Under the pieces are notes generated by a model. That model saw only the letters and a list, made by a program, of their open reading frames with translations. It did not search any database and was not told the DNA's origin. Shown piece by piece: positions 1-7,366 of a stretch of DNA of 9,953 bases. The stretch comes from Candidatus Aenigmatarchaeota archaeon. GTDB taxonomy: Archaea; Aenigmatarchaeota; Aenigmatarchaeia; CG10238-14; SpSt-28. The translations under genes were made by a program, and so were the position numbers. Each line of letters begins with the position of its first letter. The stretch's first letter is position 1. The stretch is from NCBI GenBank assembly GCA_021161995.1, contig JAGGZO010000061.1, positions 1 through 9,953 on the forward strand. Reading direction: 5' to 3'.

Positions 1-1
1 G

Positions 2-877
2 AGTAATTCTATTGAAGATGTTAGATCCGTATTGATGAACGAAATAACTTCGATAAAACAAATCAACAAAAGAAAAGTACAAGAAATCGTGAAAGATCTT
101 ATATCAGAATATAACCATGAACCAGCCGAAAAAACAACAGAAACATCAGAAACAATAAACGAAGTAAAAATGTTTTTGAATGAGCTAAAACCTGAATTAG
201 AATCGCTTAAAAAAGAGTTAACTGCAAAAATTGACAAATATGATAAACTTATTACTGGATTAGAAGAAAATGTCAAGAGTATGAATAACAGAATAAATGA
301 GTTAGAAGATATAAAAAATGAAAACCAAGCAAATCTCAAAAACGAGCTAGATAACCTTAGATCGATGATAAACTCACTCAAAAATCAAATGAGTGGGATG
401 CCACTCATCTCAAAAGAGCTAGATAACCTAAGGGAGTTCTACATAAAATTGTCAAAATCCATAGACGAAATGAAAGAAAGTATTGAACAGCCGATAGTTG
501 AAAACAAAATAAAAGATGAAGTGGGAAACAAACTAAATAAGAAAATAGAGGAAATAAACAACAATATAGCTATCCTATCGGAAAATTATACAAAAAGGTT
601 ATCAGAGCTTGAGAATAAACTAAATGACGAACTAAACATCATCACAAAAAGAATAAACGCAATAGATAACGAAGTTTCTATACTGAAAAAAGATGAAAGA
701 GTTAAAAAAGCAATCGAAAATTTTGAAATAATAGCTAGCAGACTATCAGACATAAAATCTCTGCTATACATGCTCAAAAAAGATATTGAAAAACACGAAG
801 GAGAAATTAAATCGTTGAAGAAAAGATTAAACGATATAATGACTATTTCTCGATCCATACCAAGAATAATTGAATAA
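2..877 (+). CDS. Coiled-coil protein, 5' end possibly outside window
   Basis: I do not recognise a specific family. The frame is open to the left edge: 11 sense codons (2-34) precede the first ATG at 35, and a TTG lies at 32. No convincing TATA box or Shine-Dalgarno site is seen there, so the gene probably starts upstream and is partial here; a start at 35 (280 residues) is the alternative. The protein is almost entirely Lys/Glu/Asn/Leu heptad-like helix, with no Cys, no membrane segment and no signal peptide. A break with Gly and Pro (QMSGMPLIS, about 120 residues after the ATG) divides two coiled-coil stretches. On either side lies a repeated ELDNLR motif whose DNA copies start at 344 and 416, 24 codons apart. 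The fold suggests a structural, SMC-hinge-like or scaffold role, but function is unknown. It ends 23 nt before topA on the same strand. Confidence 0.75.
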   Translation, partial: SNSIEDVRSVLMNEITSIKQINKRKVQEIVKDLISEYNHEPAEKTTETSETINEVKMFLNELKPELESLKKELTAKIDKYDKLITGLEENVKSMNNRINELEDIKNENQANLKNELDNLRSMINSLKNQMSGMPLISKELDNLREFYIKLSKSIDEMKESIEQPIVENKIKDEVGNKLNKKIEEINNNIAILSENYTKRLSELENKLNDELNIITKRINAIDNEVSILKKDERVKKAIENFEIIASRLSDIKSLLYMLKKDIEKHEGEIKSLKKRLNDIMTISRSIPRIIE

Positions 878-884
878 TTTAATT
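875..884 (+). promoter_or_regulatory. Candidate TATA box for topA
   Basis: The AT-only stretch TAATTTAATT overlaps the stop codon of the coiled-coil gene and is centred about 21 nt before the topA ATG. That is slightly close for an archaeal TATA box serving a leaderless start, so this is a weak call; topA could instead be read through from the upstream gene. Confidence 0.35.
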
Positions 885-900
885 ACCATTCATAATTAGC

Positions 901-2718
901 ATGAGCATTCTAATAATAGCTGAAAAACCATCTGCAATGAAAAAAATTGCATTTTCATTAGCTGAAAAATCTTTGATAAAAAAATCTTACAGAGGGGTTC
1001 CATATTACACATTCTTAAAGAACGGAAAATTTCATGTGGTTGTTTCTTGTCTAGGACATCTGTATGGATTATCTCCAAAGAAAAAAGGTCTCTTCTATCC
1101 AATATTCGAGACAGAGTGGGTTCCAATTTATGTAATGAACAAGAAAATGCGAATTGCTAAAAAATTTTCCGAAGCAATAAGATTTCTATCAAGAAAAGTT
1201 AATGAAATAATAATAGCAACAGATTTCGATATCGAAGGTGCAGTAATAGGTTGGAATGCCCTAAGATTTCTATGCAATAGAAACAATGCAAAAAGAATGA
1301 AATTTAGTACTCTAACCAAACAAGAACTAAACAAAGCATATATCAATGCAAGTAATGAATTGGATTTTGGACAAATAAACGCAGGTTTAACAAGGCATTA
1401 TCTGGATTGGATATGGGGAATAAACATCTCTAGAGCTTTAACCATAGCAATAAGAAAATTCACAAATGATAAAAAAGTTTTGTCCATAGGAAGAGTACAA
1501 GGACCAACATTAAAAATCGTTTATGACCGAGAGAAAGAGATAGAGAACTTTAAACCAAAAACGTTCTGGAAAATACAATTAATTCTAGAAAAGAATGGTC
1601 AGCAAATAGTTGCTGAATATGAAAAAGAAAGGATAGATACTCTAGAAGAAGCAAAGAAAATTAGAGAAAAAATACTATCAGAAAAGAATGCTATAGTTGA
1701 TTCTTATACAGAAACACTTAAGAAATTAAACCCCCCACCACCATTCAACACAACAGATTTGCAATCAGAAGCTTATTCAGCATTCAAAATAAAACCTGAA
1801 GAAACACTGAAAATTGCTGAGAGCCTTTACATAAAGGGTTTTATTTCGTATCCTAGATCATCAAGCCAGAAGATAAAGAATGTTAACTTTATTCAGATTC
1901 TACGCTCACTTAAAAATAACTTTTTGTATGCTGGATATGTCAACGATATTTTCTCATTAGAAAAGATTATCCCAAAAGAAGGAAAAAAAGATGATCCAGC
2001 ACATCCAGCAATAACACCAACAAACGAAGTACCAGAAATAAATCAACTATCAAAAAAAGAATTCATGATCTATGATTTGATTGTCAGGAGATTTCTTTCT
2101 TGTTTACATGAGCCAGCAATAAGAAAGAACAAAAAAGCTGTCTTTAGAGTTTCTGGATACAGGTTTATTGCAAGCAGCATAAAAACAGTAAAGGAAAACT
2201 GGGTTAGAATATACAGGCGTTTTCTATCCCTAGAGGAAAGCGATATACCAGAGTTTAGAAAGGGAGAATCTGTTAGAATAGTGGATGTTAAGCTAGTAAA
2301 AGGTAAAACACAACCACCAAAAAGATACACTAAAGCATCGTTAGTAAAGGAAATGGAAAGAAGAGAATTGGGCACAAAAGGTACTAGAGCAAACATAGTG
2401 AAAACGCTGTTTGATAGGGGATATCTTGTTGGTGAAAAGATAAAAATAACAGATTTGGGTAAGACTGTAATAAAAGTAATGAGCAAATACGTTCCTCTGA
2501 TAATAAGTGAAGAACTCACTAGGAAATTTGAAGAAGAAATGAATCTTATAATGGAAGGTAGAAAGAGTAGAAAAGAGGTTGAAAAAGAGGCCAGAAAAAC
2601 CCTTGAAAAAATATTGGGAGAATTGAAGAAAAATCAGGAATCTATAGGAAAAGAACTAGCAAATTCTTTAAAAACCACTAAACCCAAAAAGAAGCGAGGG
2701 AGAAGGAGTAAAAGGTAA
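901..2718 (+). CDS. topA: DNA topoisomerase I (type IA, archaeal)
   Basis: Type IA topoisomerase, which relaxes negative supercoils by cutting one strand through a 5'-phosphotyrosine. The 605-residue protein opens with the TOPRIM domain: glutamate E8 in AEKPS and the acidic triad D108/D110/E112 in TDFDIEG, which bind the metal. GRVQ follows at 197-200. The catalytic tyrosine is Y317 in ISYPRSSS, where the family usually has YPRT/S. DPAHPAITPT at 365-374 and the conserved RYTKASLVKEMERRELGTKG stretch (475-494) complete the core. The start is supported because the TOPRIM beta-strand begins directly at the ATG, as in homologues. No C-terminal Cys4 zinc ribbon is present; the protein ends in a Lys/Arg-rich tail (about 591-605) that could bind DNA instead. 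No Shine-Dalgarno site is visible. cdc48 follows after 33 nt with its own promoter. No reverse gyrase helicase domain is attached. Confidence 0.95.
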   Translation: MSILIIAEKPSAMKKIAFSLAEKSLIKKSYRGVPYYTFLKNGKFHVVVSCLGHLYGLSPKKKGLFYPIFETEWVPIYVMNKKMRIAKKFSEAIRFLSRKVNEIIIATDFDIEGAVIGWNALRFLCNRNNAKRMKFSTLTKQELNKAYINASNELDFGQINAGLTRHYLDWIWGINISRALTIAIRKFTNDKKVLSIGRVQGPTLKIVYDREKEIENFKPKTFWKIQLILEKNGQQIVAEYEKERIDTLEEAKKIREKILSEKNAIVDSYTETLKKLNPPPPFNTTDLQSEAYSAFKIKPEETLKIAESLYIKGFISYPRSSSQKIKNVNFIQILRSLKNNFLYAGYVNDIFSLEKIIPKEGKKDDPAHPAITPTNEVPEINQLSKKEFMIYDLIVRRFLSCLHEPAIRKNKKAVFRVSGYRFIASSIKTVKENWVRIYRRFLSLEESDIPEFRKGESVRIVDVKLVKGKTQPPKRYTKASLVKEMERRELGTKGTRANIVKTLFDRGYLVGEKIKITDLGKTVIKVMSKYVPLIISEELTRKFEEEMNLIMEGRKSRKEVEKEARKTLEKILGELKKNQESIGKELANSLKTTKPKKKRGRRSKR

Positions 2719-2719
2719 A

Positions 2720-2728
2720 TTTATATAA
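2720..2728 (+). promoter_or_regulatory. TATA box of cdc48 (leaderless promoter)
   Basis: TTTATATAA starts one base after the topA stop codon and is centred about 28 nt before the cdc48 ATG. Archaeal transcription starts about 25-27 nt downstream of the TATA centre, which puts the transcript start at or within a few bases of the ATG. No Shine-Dalgarno site lies in the 33-nt gap, which fits a leaderless mRNA. Confidence 0.75.
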
Positions 2729-2751
2729 TATATAAGACCAAAAATGATATC

Positions 2752-5043
2752 ATGCCGGAAAAGAAGGGTAAAGACTTCATAAGATTGAAGGTAGGTGAAT
2801 TAACAGCTAGAGAGGAAGCTGGTAGAGGTATTGTTAGAGTAGATTCTGCCAATTTGATGAAGATTGGTGTTAAAGAAGGTGAAATAGTAGAAATAGAGGG
2901 TAAAAAGAAAACGGCTGCCATAGCTCTGAGAGCTTATCCATCTGATATTGGTTTAGATATCATAAGGATGGATGGTATAACCAGAAGAAATGCTGGAACT
3001 GCTGTGGGTGAATATGTAAAATTAAGAAAAGCTAAGGTGAAAGAGGCTAAAAGAGTTGTGTTAGCACCAGCTGAAAGTGGTATAATAATTCACACAAACG
3101 CCATTTACTACAAAAAGAATTTACTAGGCAGGCCTGTAACTAAGGGAGACATAATCATACCTTTACCAACATTTAGGAAAAGAAGGCCAGATTTAGTTGA
3201 GAGCATACTAGAGATAGATTGGAGTGACTTTTTCTTTACCCCAGTTCCTGGAGAAACAAGACTCATTGTTGTCAACACTGACCCACAGGGTATAGTACAG
3301 ATAGCTGAAAACACGATAGTTGAAATACTACCAGAAAGACCAAAACAATTAGAGTTGGAAGAAAAAGGTATACCAAAAGTTACTTATGAAGATATCGGTG
3401 GTTTAAAGAATGTCATAGCAAAAATAAGAGAAATGGTCGAGATACCTCTTAGACATCCTGAGCTGTTCGAAAGATTAGGTATAGAACCACCAAAAGGAGT
3501 TTTACTCTATGGTCCTCCTGGTACTGGTAAAACACTGTTAGCTAAAGCTGTTGCTAATGAAAGCGGTGCATATTTCATCGCTATTAGTGGGCCAGAAATA
3601 ACATCAAAATGGTATGGTGAGAGTGAAAAAAGATTAAGGGAAATATTTGAAGAAGCTGAGAAAAATGCTCCAAGTATAATATTTATCGATGAAATCGATG
3701 CTATTGCACCAAAAAGAGAAGAAGTTAGCGGAGAAGTTGAAAAAAGAATTGTAGCTCAGTTGTTAGCCTTAATGGATGGTCTGAAGAAAAGAGGTCAAGT
3801 TATTGTTGTTGCAGCTACTAATAGACCAAATGCTATTGACCCAGCACTAAGAAGACCTGGTAGGTTTGATAGGGAAATTGAGGTACCACCACCAGACAGA
3901 AACGGTAGGTTGGAGATACTTAAGATACATACTAGGAATATGCCGCTAGATAAAGATGTTGACCTAGAATGGATAGCCGATGTTACTCATGGTTATGTTG
4001 GTGCTGATTTAGCTGCATTATGTAAAGAATCTGCTATGCATGCATTAAGGAGAATAATACCAGAAATACAGAAACTGAAAGAAGGTGAAGAGATACCGAA
4101 AGAGATTCTAGAAAAATTAATAGTTAAAAAAGAGGATTTCGAAGCTGCATTAAAAGTAGTTCAGCCAAGCGCAATGAGAGAAGTTTTTGTTGAAGTACCA
4201 AAAGTTAAATGGGATGATATTGGTAACCTGGAAGAAGCTAAACAAGCATTGAGAGAAGCTGTTGAATGGCCTCTCAAGCATCCAGAAGCTTTTGAAAGAC
4301 TCGGAATAAAACCACCTAGAGGTATTTTGTTGTATGGTCCTCCTGGTACTGGTAAAACACTGTTAGCTAAGGCTGTTGCTAATGAAAGTGGGGCTAACTT
4401 TATTGCTGTTAAAGGGCCTGAGATATTCAGTAAATGGGTTGGAGAAAGCGAAAAAGCTATAAGAGAAATATTCAGAAGGGCAAGACAGGTTTCACCAACC
4501 GTTATTTTCATCGATGAAATTGATGCTTTAGCACCAAGAAGAGGATTGGAAGTTGGTACAAGGGTAACTGAAAATGTTGTTGCTCAATTATTGACAGAAA
4601 TGTCTGGTATTCAAGACATGAAGGGTGTTGTTGTTATTGCAGCTACTAACAGACCTGATATACTAGATCCAGCTTTGCTGAGACCAGGTAGGTTTGATAG
4701 ATTGATATTCGTTCCACCACCTGATGAAAAGGGTAGGTTGGAGATACTTAAGATACATACTAGGAATATGCCGCTAGATAAAGATGTTGACCTGAAAAAA
4801 TTGGCAAAAGAAACTGAAGGTTATACCGGTGCAGACATAGAGGCATTGGTAAGAGAGGCTGCAATGAATGCATTAAGAGAAAACATAGATGCAAAAGTCG
4901 TCAAGATTAAACATTTCCTACAAGCAATGGAAAAAATTAAACCAAGCATATCCAAAGAACTAGTAGAATACTATAAAAGATTTGAGGAAAGGTCTAAAAA
5001 GAAAATAAAAGAGGAAATGGAAAATGAATCATACATAGGATAG
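2752..5043 (+). CDS. cdc48: Cdc48/VAT-type AAA+ ATPase (p97/VCP family)
   Basis: Hexameric double-ring AAA+ unfoldase of the Cdc48/p97/VAT family. In archaea it threads substrate proteins and can feed the 20S proteasome. Residues 1 to about 190 are the N-domain (double-psi barrel plus four-stranded part). Ring D1 has Walker A GPPGTGKT 254-261, Walker B IIFIDEID 309-316, sensor-1 N357 in AATNRP, and arginine fingers R368/R371 in RRPGRFD. Ring D2 has Walker A 529-536, Walker B VIFIDEID 584-591, sensor AATNRP near 630-635 and LRPGRFD near 643-649. Pore-loop aromatics are KWYG (286-289) in D1 and KWVG (561-564) in D2. At 763 residues the length is normal. The C-terminus ends ESYIG, which is not a strict hydrophobic-Tyr-X proteasome-docking tail. 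The two rings share long stretches of identical DNA (see repeats). A DedA-like gene starts one base after the stop. Confidence 0.97.
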   Translation: MPEKKGKDFIRLKVGELTAREEAGRGIVRVDSANLMKIGVKEGEIVEIEGKKKTAAIALRAYPSDIGLDIIRMDGITRRNAGTAVGEYVKLRKAKVKEAKRVVLAPAESGIIIHTNAIYYKKNLLGRPVTKGDIIIPLPTFRKRRPDLVESILEIDWSDFFFTPVPGETRLIVVNTDPQGIVQIAENTIVEILPERPKQLELEEKGIPKVTYEDIGGLKNVIAKIREMVEIPLRHPELFERLGIEPPKGVLLYGPPGTGKTLLAKAVANESGAYFIAISGPEITSKWYGESEKRLREIFEEAEKNAPSIIFIDEIDAIAPKREEVSGEVEKRIVAQLLALMDGLKKRGQVIVVAATNRPNAIDPALRRPGRFDREIEVPPPDRNGRLEILKIHTRNMPLDKDVDLEWIADVTHGYVGADLAALCKESAMHALRRIIPEIQKLKEGEEIPKEILEKLIVKKEDFEAALKVVQPSAMREVFVEVPKVKWDDIGNLEEAKQALREAVEWPLKHPEAFERLGIKPPRGILLYGPPGTGKTLLAKAVANESGANFIAVKGPEIFSKWVGESEKAIREIFRRARQVSPTVIFIDEIDALAPRRGLEVGTRVTENVVAQLLTEMSGIQDMKGVVVIAATNRPDILDPALLRPGRFDRLIFVPPPDEKGRLEILKIHTRNMPLDKDVDLKKLAKETEGYTGADIEALVREAAMNALRENIDAKVVKIKHFLQAMEKIKPSISKELVEYYKRFEERSKKKIKEEMENESYIG
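3508..3563 (+). repeat. Near-identical D1/D2 DNA tract over Walker A (copy 1)
   Basis: This 56-bp tract covers the D1 Walker A and the following helix. It matches 4333-4388 in D2 with a single mismatch: 38 identical bases, one A/G difference at 3546/4371, then 17 identical bases. Third-codon positions are also identical, which is more than protein conservation requires. Confidence 0.85.
3904..3965 (+). repeat. 62-bp perfect repeat within cdc48, D1 copy
   Basis: Identical base for base to 4732-4793, at an offset of 828 bp (276 codons, in frame). Both copies encode the same segment, which starts [18 protein letters not shown] just after the arginine-finger region. All synonymous sites match, so recent homogenisation between the two AAA domains is more likely than selection on the protein alone. 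Confidence 0.95.
4732..4793 (+). repeat. 62-bp perfect repeat within cdc48, D2 copy
   Basis: Second copy of the 3904-3965 tract. Identity stops abruptly on both sides (G versus C before it, G versus A after it), as expected for a short conversion tract inside otherwise diverged AAA domains. Confidence 0.95.
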
Positions 5044-5044
5044 C

Positions 5045-5605
5045 ATGATAGAGATTGCTTCATCGATAATAAGTGTATTAGCAGGATTACCAGCTTCATT
5101 ACTGGTATTTTTGATAATGTTTTTAGCAGCAGCGTTTCTACCAATACCGTCTGAAACTATAATAATGATTCTTGGAACAAAAATAAACTTACCAACGTTG
5201 CTGATATACGGTTCTGCAGGAGCAACTTTGGGCTCACTAGTCATGTATGCCTTGGGTAGAAAATTGGGTAAGTTTGTGAAAAAATATCCACATATGTTTT
5301 TGGTAAACAGAAAAACGCTCGATAGGATAGAGAATTTTATCAAGAAACATGAGAAGAATGCGATATTATTAGGTAGAGCTATCCCACTAGTACCGCACAA
5401 AGTCATTTCCATGATCGCTGGAAGTTTTAAGATAAATCTAAAAGACTTCATAGTGTTTGGATTCATAGGTATGATAATAAGATTACTGATATTTTCATAC
5501 TCAGGAAAGCTATTGTCTTTCAATATCACAATAGGTGCAATACTAGTAACAATAATTTTGGGTGTATCATACGCAATAAGAAAGAAACTAAAAATACATC
5601 GCTAG
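5045..5605 (+). CDS. DedA/VTT-family membrane protein
   Basis: Integral membrane protein of the DedA (SNARE-associated, VTT-domain) family, whose members act in lipid scrambling or flipping and envelope homeostasis; the substrate here is unknown. Family hallmarks are visible. A first hydrophobic segment (about 10-32) runs into FLPIPSETI (31-39, acidic residue E37). A glycine-rich segment GSAGATLGSLVMYALGRKLG (56-75) follows. The signature LLGRAIPLVPHKV...AG (108-126) has R111 and P114 in the usual places. Further hydrophobic segments lie at about 133-150 and 160-176, and the C-terminus is basic (RKKLKIHR). At 186 residues it is typical. Its ATG sits one base after the cdc48 TAG, with no promoter or clear Shine-Dalgarno site, so it is probably cotranscribed and translationally coupled. 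The last four bases overlap the stop of the convergent Lys-rich gene. Confidence 0.85.
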   Translation: MIEIASSIISVLAGLPASLLVFLIMFLAAAFLPIPSETIIMILGTKINLPTLLIYGSAGATLGSLVMYALGRKLGKFVKKYPHMFLVNRKTLDRIENFIKKHEKNAILLGRAIPLVPHKVISMIAGSFKINLKDFIVFGFIGMIIRLLIFSYSGKLLSFNITIGAILVTIILGVSYAIRKKLKIHR

Positions 5606-5790
5606 CGAATGTAACTCAAGTCTTTTTCGTTTTTCTTAACAATCTCCATGTATTTTTTCAATTGCTTTAGAGCAAATTTATGCAGTTTTTTCCATATCTT
5701 TTTTTCATCGTTCTTCTTATTTCGCTTCTTTTTAGAAGTTTTTTTAGTAGTTTTCTTAGATCTTTTAGTTTTTCTTTTCACAAATTTCAA
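5602..5790 (-). CDS. Small Lys-rich basic protein
   Basis: A 62-residue protein with 24 Lys and 4 Arg against only 5 acidic residues. The N-terminal half (2-27) is a nearly pure Lys/Arg/Thr/Ser tail. Residues 28-56 (KKIWKKLHKFALKQLKKYME) can form an amphipathic helix. Such composition suggests nucleic-acid or ribosome binding, but I recognise no family. The start is TTG at 5790; the next candidate is GTG at 5781. A TATA box about 25 nt upstream supports the TTG as a leaderless start. The gene follows pth2 after 24 nt on the same strand and ends tail to tail with dedA, where one CTAG (5602-5605) supplies a TAG stop to each strand. A real gene is likely but low-complexity composition leaves doubt. 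Confidence 0.6.
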   Translation of the reverse strand: MKFVKRKTKRSKKTTKKTSKKKRNKKNDEKKIWKKLHKFALKQLKKYMEIVKKNEKDLSYIR

Positions 5791-5811
5791 TTCAATAGAA
5801 CATTTAAAAGT

Positions 5812-5819
5812 TTTTTATA
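5812..5819 (-). promoter_or_regulatory. Candidate TATA box for the Lys-rich gene
   Basis: Read on the minus strand, TATAAAAA overlaps the pth2 stop codon and is centred about 25 nt before the TTG start at 5790. This is the expected spacing for a leaderless archaeal transcript. Confidence 0.45.
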
Positions 5820-6156
5820 GAAGCTTCAATTTTCCAGTTATTTTATCAATCTTATCTTCTCTTTCTGGACCTATACCAATACATGTTATAGTTCCTTTAT
5901 TAACTTGTGTTTTACCAGCATCTCTGATGATAACAACTGGTAATTTCAGTTTTTTTGCTTTTTCATATAAATTAAGTAAAGTTTTCAAGCTAGAAACCTT
6001 TAAAACAACTTTTTTTGCACCCTCAGATAACCATTCATTTCTTGTTTTTTCATCAGAAATAAGGAATGCTTGGAGGCTGGCATGTGCTACTTGAGCTGCT
6101 AGCTTACCCTTACCCATTCTTATATCTTTTCTTACTACGATAGCCTGCTTATACAT
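5815..6156 (-). CDS. pth2: Peptidyl-tRNA hydrolase 2
   Basis: Archaeal/eukaryotic-type peptidyl-tRNA hydrolase (Pth2), which cleaves the ester bond of peptidyl-tRNAs that drop off the ribosome and so recycles tRNA. At 113 residues the length matches archaeal Pth2. The N-terminal motif VVRKDIRMGKGKLAAQVAHA (7-26) carries the conserved K18, Q22 and H25. The C-terminal block IRDAGKTQVNKGTITCIGIGP (77-97) holds D79, T83, T89 and T91. The end DKITGKLKLL is the usual short family terminus. The ATG lies one base after the TAG of the SecB-like gene (TAG-C-ATG), with no Shine-Dalgarno motif, so translation is probably coupled to that gene. Confidence 0.95.
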   Translation of the reverse strand: MYKQAIVVRKDIRMGKGKLAAQVAHASLQAFLISDEKTRNEWLSEGAKKVVLKVSSLKTLLNLYEKAKKLKLPVVIIRDAGKTQVNKGTITCIGIGPEREDKIDKITGKLKLL

Positions 6157-6157
6157 G

Positions 6158-6574
6158 CTAACTGCTTTTCTTAGTTTTTGGTCTTATTACAGGCATTGGT
6201 ACTGGTGGTGGTAACTGCACTATATCCGAAAGTGTTGTTGCCAATACCAAACCTTTTCTCAACAAGAAGTTTCTTATTTCAGCGTCAACATCTGAACTAA
6301 ACTTCTTATCTTTTCTCCATTTCTTTAATTCATTCTTGATATTCTTGCCAGTATAATAAACTTCTCCCTCTATTCTAACTTCTCCTAGATTTGGCTCATA
6401 GACACTGGCGAACTCAAAACTTATTTTTAGCATGCTTGTCTTTGCTGGTTGTTGAATCTTGTCTTCTACTACGTTTTTCAGACTAACTGTTGAATTTATG
6501 TTTATCTTTGCGTTTCTTCTACCTTCTTTTCTTTCAACATGAATCGTATCTATTCTATATCCTATTATTGCCAT
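6158..6574 (-). CDS. Conserved archaeal protein, possibly SecB-like
   Basis: A 138-residue protein starting MAIIGYRIDTIHVER. The frame extends 16 codons further, to an ATG at 6622, but that start would lie upstream of the AT-rich promoter box at 6601-6610; the inner ATG at 6574 begins a typical beta-strand and is preferred. Predicted order: beta-strands with alternating hydrophobics (IGYRIDTIHVE, KININSTVSL, SMLKISFEFASVY, GEVRIEGEVYY), a charged helix (about 77-100), a second helix (IRNFLLRKGLVLATTLSDIV), and a Pro-rich end (LPPPVPMPVIRPK). This beta-beta-beta-beta-alpha-alpha layout with a Pro-rich segment resembles the SecB export-chaperone fold, for which archaeal relatives are known. The assignment is by pattern only and is weak. 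It leads the operon with pth2. Confidence 0.7.
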   Translation of the reverse strand: MAIIGYRIDTIHVERKEGRRNAKININSTVSLKNVVEDKIQQPAKTSMLKISFEFASVYEPNLGEVRIEGEVYYTGKNIKNELKKWRKDKKFSSDVDAEIRNFLLRKGLVLATTLSDIVQLPPPVPMPVIRPKTKKSS

Positions 6575-6600
6575 ACTATCAAGTATTATATTTGAAACCG

Positions 6601-6610
6601 AAATATAAAT
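6601..6610. promoter_or_regulatory. Shared TATA-like box between divergent genes
   Basis: AAATATAAAT on the plus strand (ATTTATATTT on the minus) lies between divergent genes. Its centre is about 31 nt from the ATG of the SecB-like gene (6574) and about 38 nt from the TTG start at 6643, so it could serve one or both, with very short leaders. Confidence 0.4.
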
Positions 6611-6642
6611 TAGTGTTAGCATTCGCTACTATCTCGAAAAAA

Positions 6643-6828
6643 TTGAGCAAACTCAAGAAAAGAAGATATTTACTTCTTTTTGGGTTATTCATTGCGATGA
6701 TAGTAGTGTTTTTATTGCTAGAATTAATCTCTAGTGAAGTTAATCTCTGCCTAATAAACGGTACACTAGTCAAAAATGCAAGCTGTGAAGAGAGAGCGAT
6801 AGAATGGTTCCCATTGTTTAAAAAATAG
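6643..6828 (+). CDS. Small single-span membrane protein
   Basis: A 61-residue protein, family not recognised. The frame is open much further left, but that part is the shadow of the SecB-like gene. TTG at 6643 (MSKLKKRRYLLLFG) is the best start downstream of the shared promoter box; GTG at 6613 would sit against that box. Residues 3-8 are basic (KLKKRR), followed by one hydrophobic span (about 9-28). This gives an N-inside topology by the positive-inside rule. The outer tail carries two Cys (C36, C48) and two N-glycosylation sequons, NGT (39-41) and NAS (45-47). A disulfide and glycosylation outside the cell are possible inferences. The next gene has its own TATA box 3 nt after the stop. Confidence 0.5.
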   Translation: MSKLKKRRYLLLFGLFIAMIVVFLLLELISSEVNLCLINGTLVKNASCEERAIEWFPLFKK

Positions 6829-6830
6829 CT

Positions 6831-6838
6831 GTATATTG
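6831..6838 (+). promoter_or_regulatory. Candidate TATA box for the 151-residue protein
   Basis: GTATATTG is centred about 25 nt before the ATG at 6859 and implies a leaderless transcript. No Shine-Dalgarno motif is present between the box and the start. Confidence 0.5.
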
Positions 6839-6858
6839 TTTTCTGAGCAACTGATTTT

Positions 6859-7314
6859 ATGATATATTCGATAGAAGATATATTGAAAGAGCTTTATAAC
6901 ATACCAGAATTTGTAACAAAGAATGTTATTGAAAATGTTGTCAAAAAGTATGATATGTGGAATGATGTTAAAAACGAGTTGAAAGAAATTGATGAAGAAT
7001 ACTACAATATCATAAAAGACTATGAAAAATACGATCAATCTCTCTATCATGTTTTTAAAAATATTGAACAAAAACATCCAATAGCCTTCACTAGACTGGG
7101 AGTATACCGGGACGAGATATTAAAAGATATCATAAACGAGTTATTCAATGAACTGTGGAAAAACAAAGAGGAAATAAACACAGAAATAAAAGAATTCTAC
7201 TCGGCTGCAGAAAAAATATTCTCGTACATAAAGAAAGAGTACCTGGTTGCAATAAGAACAATACCTGCTGGAAGTAAGCAAGATTATTGGTATGTTTTTG
7301 TCTCAAAGAAATAA
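6859..7314 (+). CDS. Hypothetical helical protein
   Basis: A 151-residue protein I do not recognise. It is predicted almost all-helical, rich in Glu/Lys/Asp/Tyr, without Cys, without a membrane span and without a signal peptide, so probably cytoplasmic. Many acidic residues cluster in the middle (for example KNELKEIDEEYYNIIKDYEK). The last 25 residues change character: YLVAIRTIPAGSKQDYWYVF looks like a short beta-hairpin with a small Gly-containing turn. ATG is chosen because a TATA box lies at leaderless distance. It stands alone: the upstream small membrane gene is on the same strand but separately promoted, and the downstream tyrS is convergent with a 52-nt gap. Confidence 0.7.
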   Translation: MIYSIEDILKELYNIPEFVTKNVIENVVKKYDMWNDVKNELKEIDEEYYNIIKDYEKYDQSLYHVFKNIEQKHPIAFTRLGVYRDEILKDIINELFNELWKNKEEINTEIKEFYSAAEKIFSYIKKEYLVAIRTIPAGSKQDYWYVFVSKK

Positions 7315-7366
7315 TAAATTACCACAGATTAGATTATTTTCAGCGATTGATCTTTTGCTTATACCA

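Noticed and set aside
389..408. 8-bp hairpin as a transcription terminator
   Set aside because: It lies inside a continuous coding frame and has no following T-run; kept only as a sequence oddity.
5648..6094. 148-codon plus-strand open frame
   Set aside because: Phe/Leu-rich shadow of the Lys-rich gene and pth2 on the other strand; pth2 is certain.
6490..6642. Upstream extension of the small membrane protein frame
   Set aside because: It lies antisense inside the SecB-like gene and reads as its shadow; the shared promoter box lies downstream of it.
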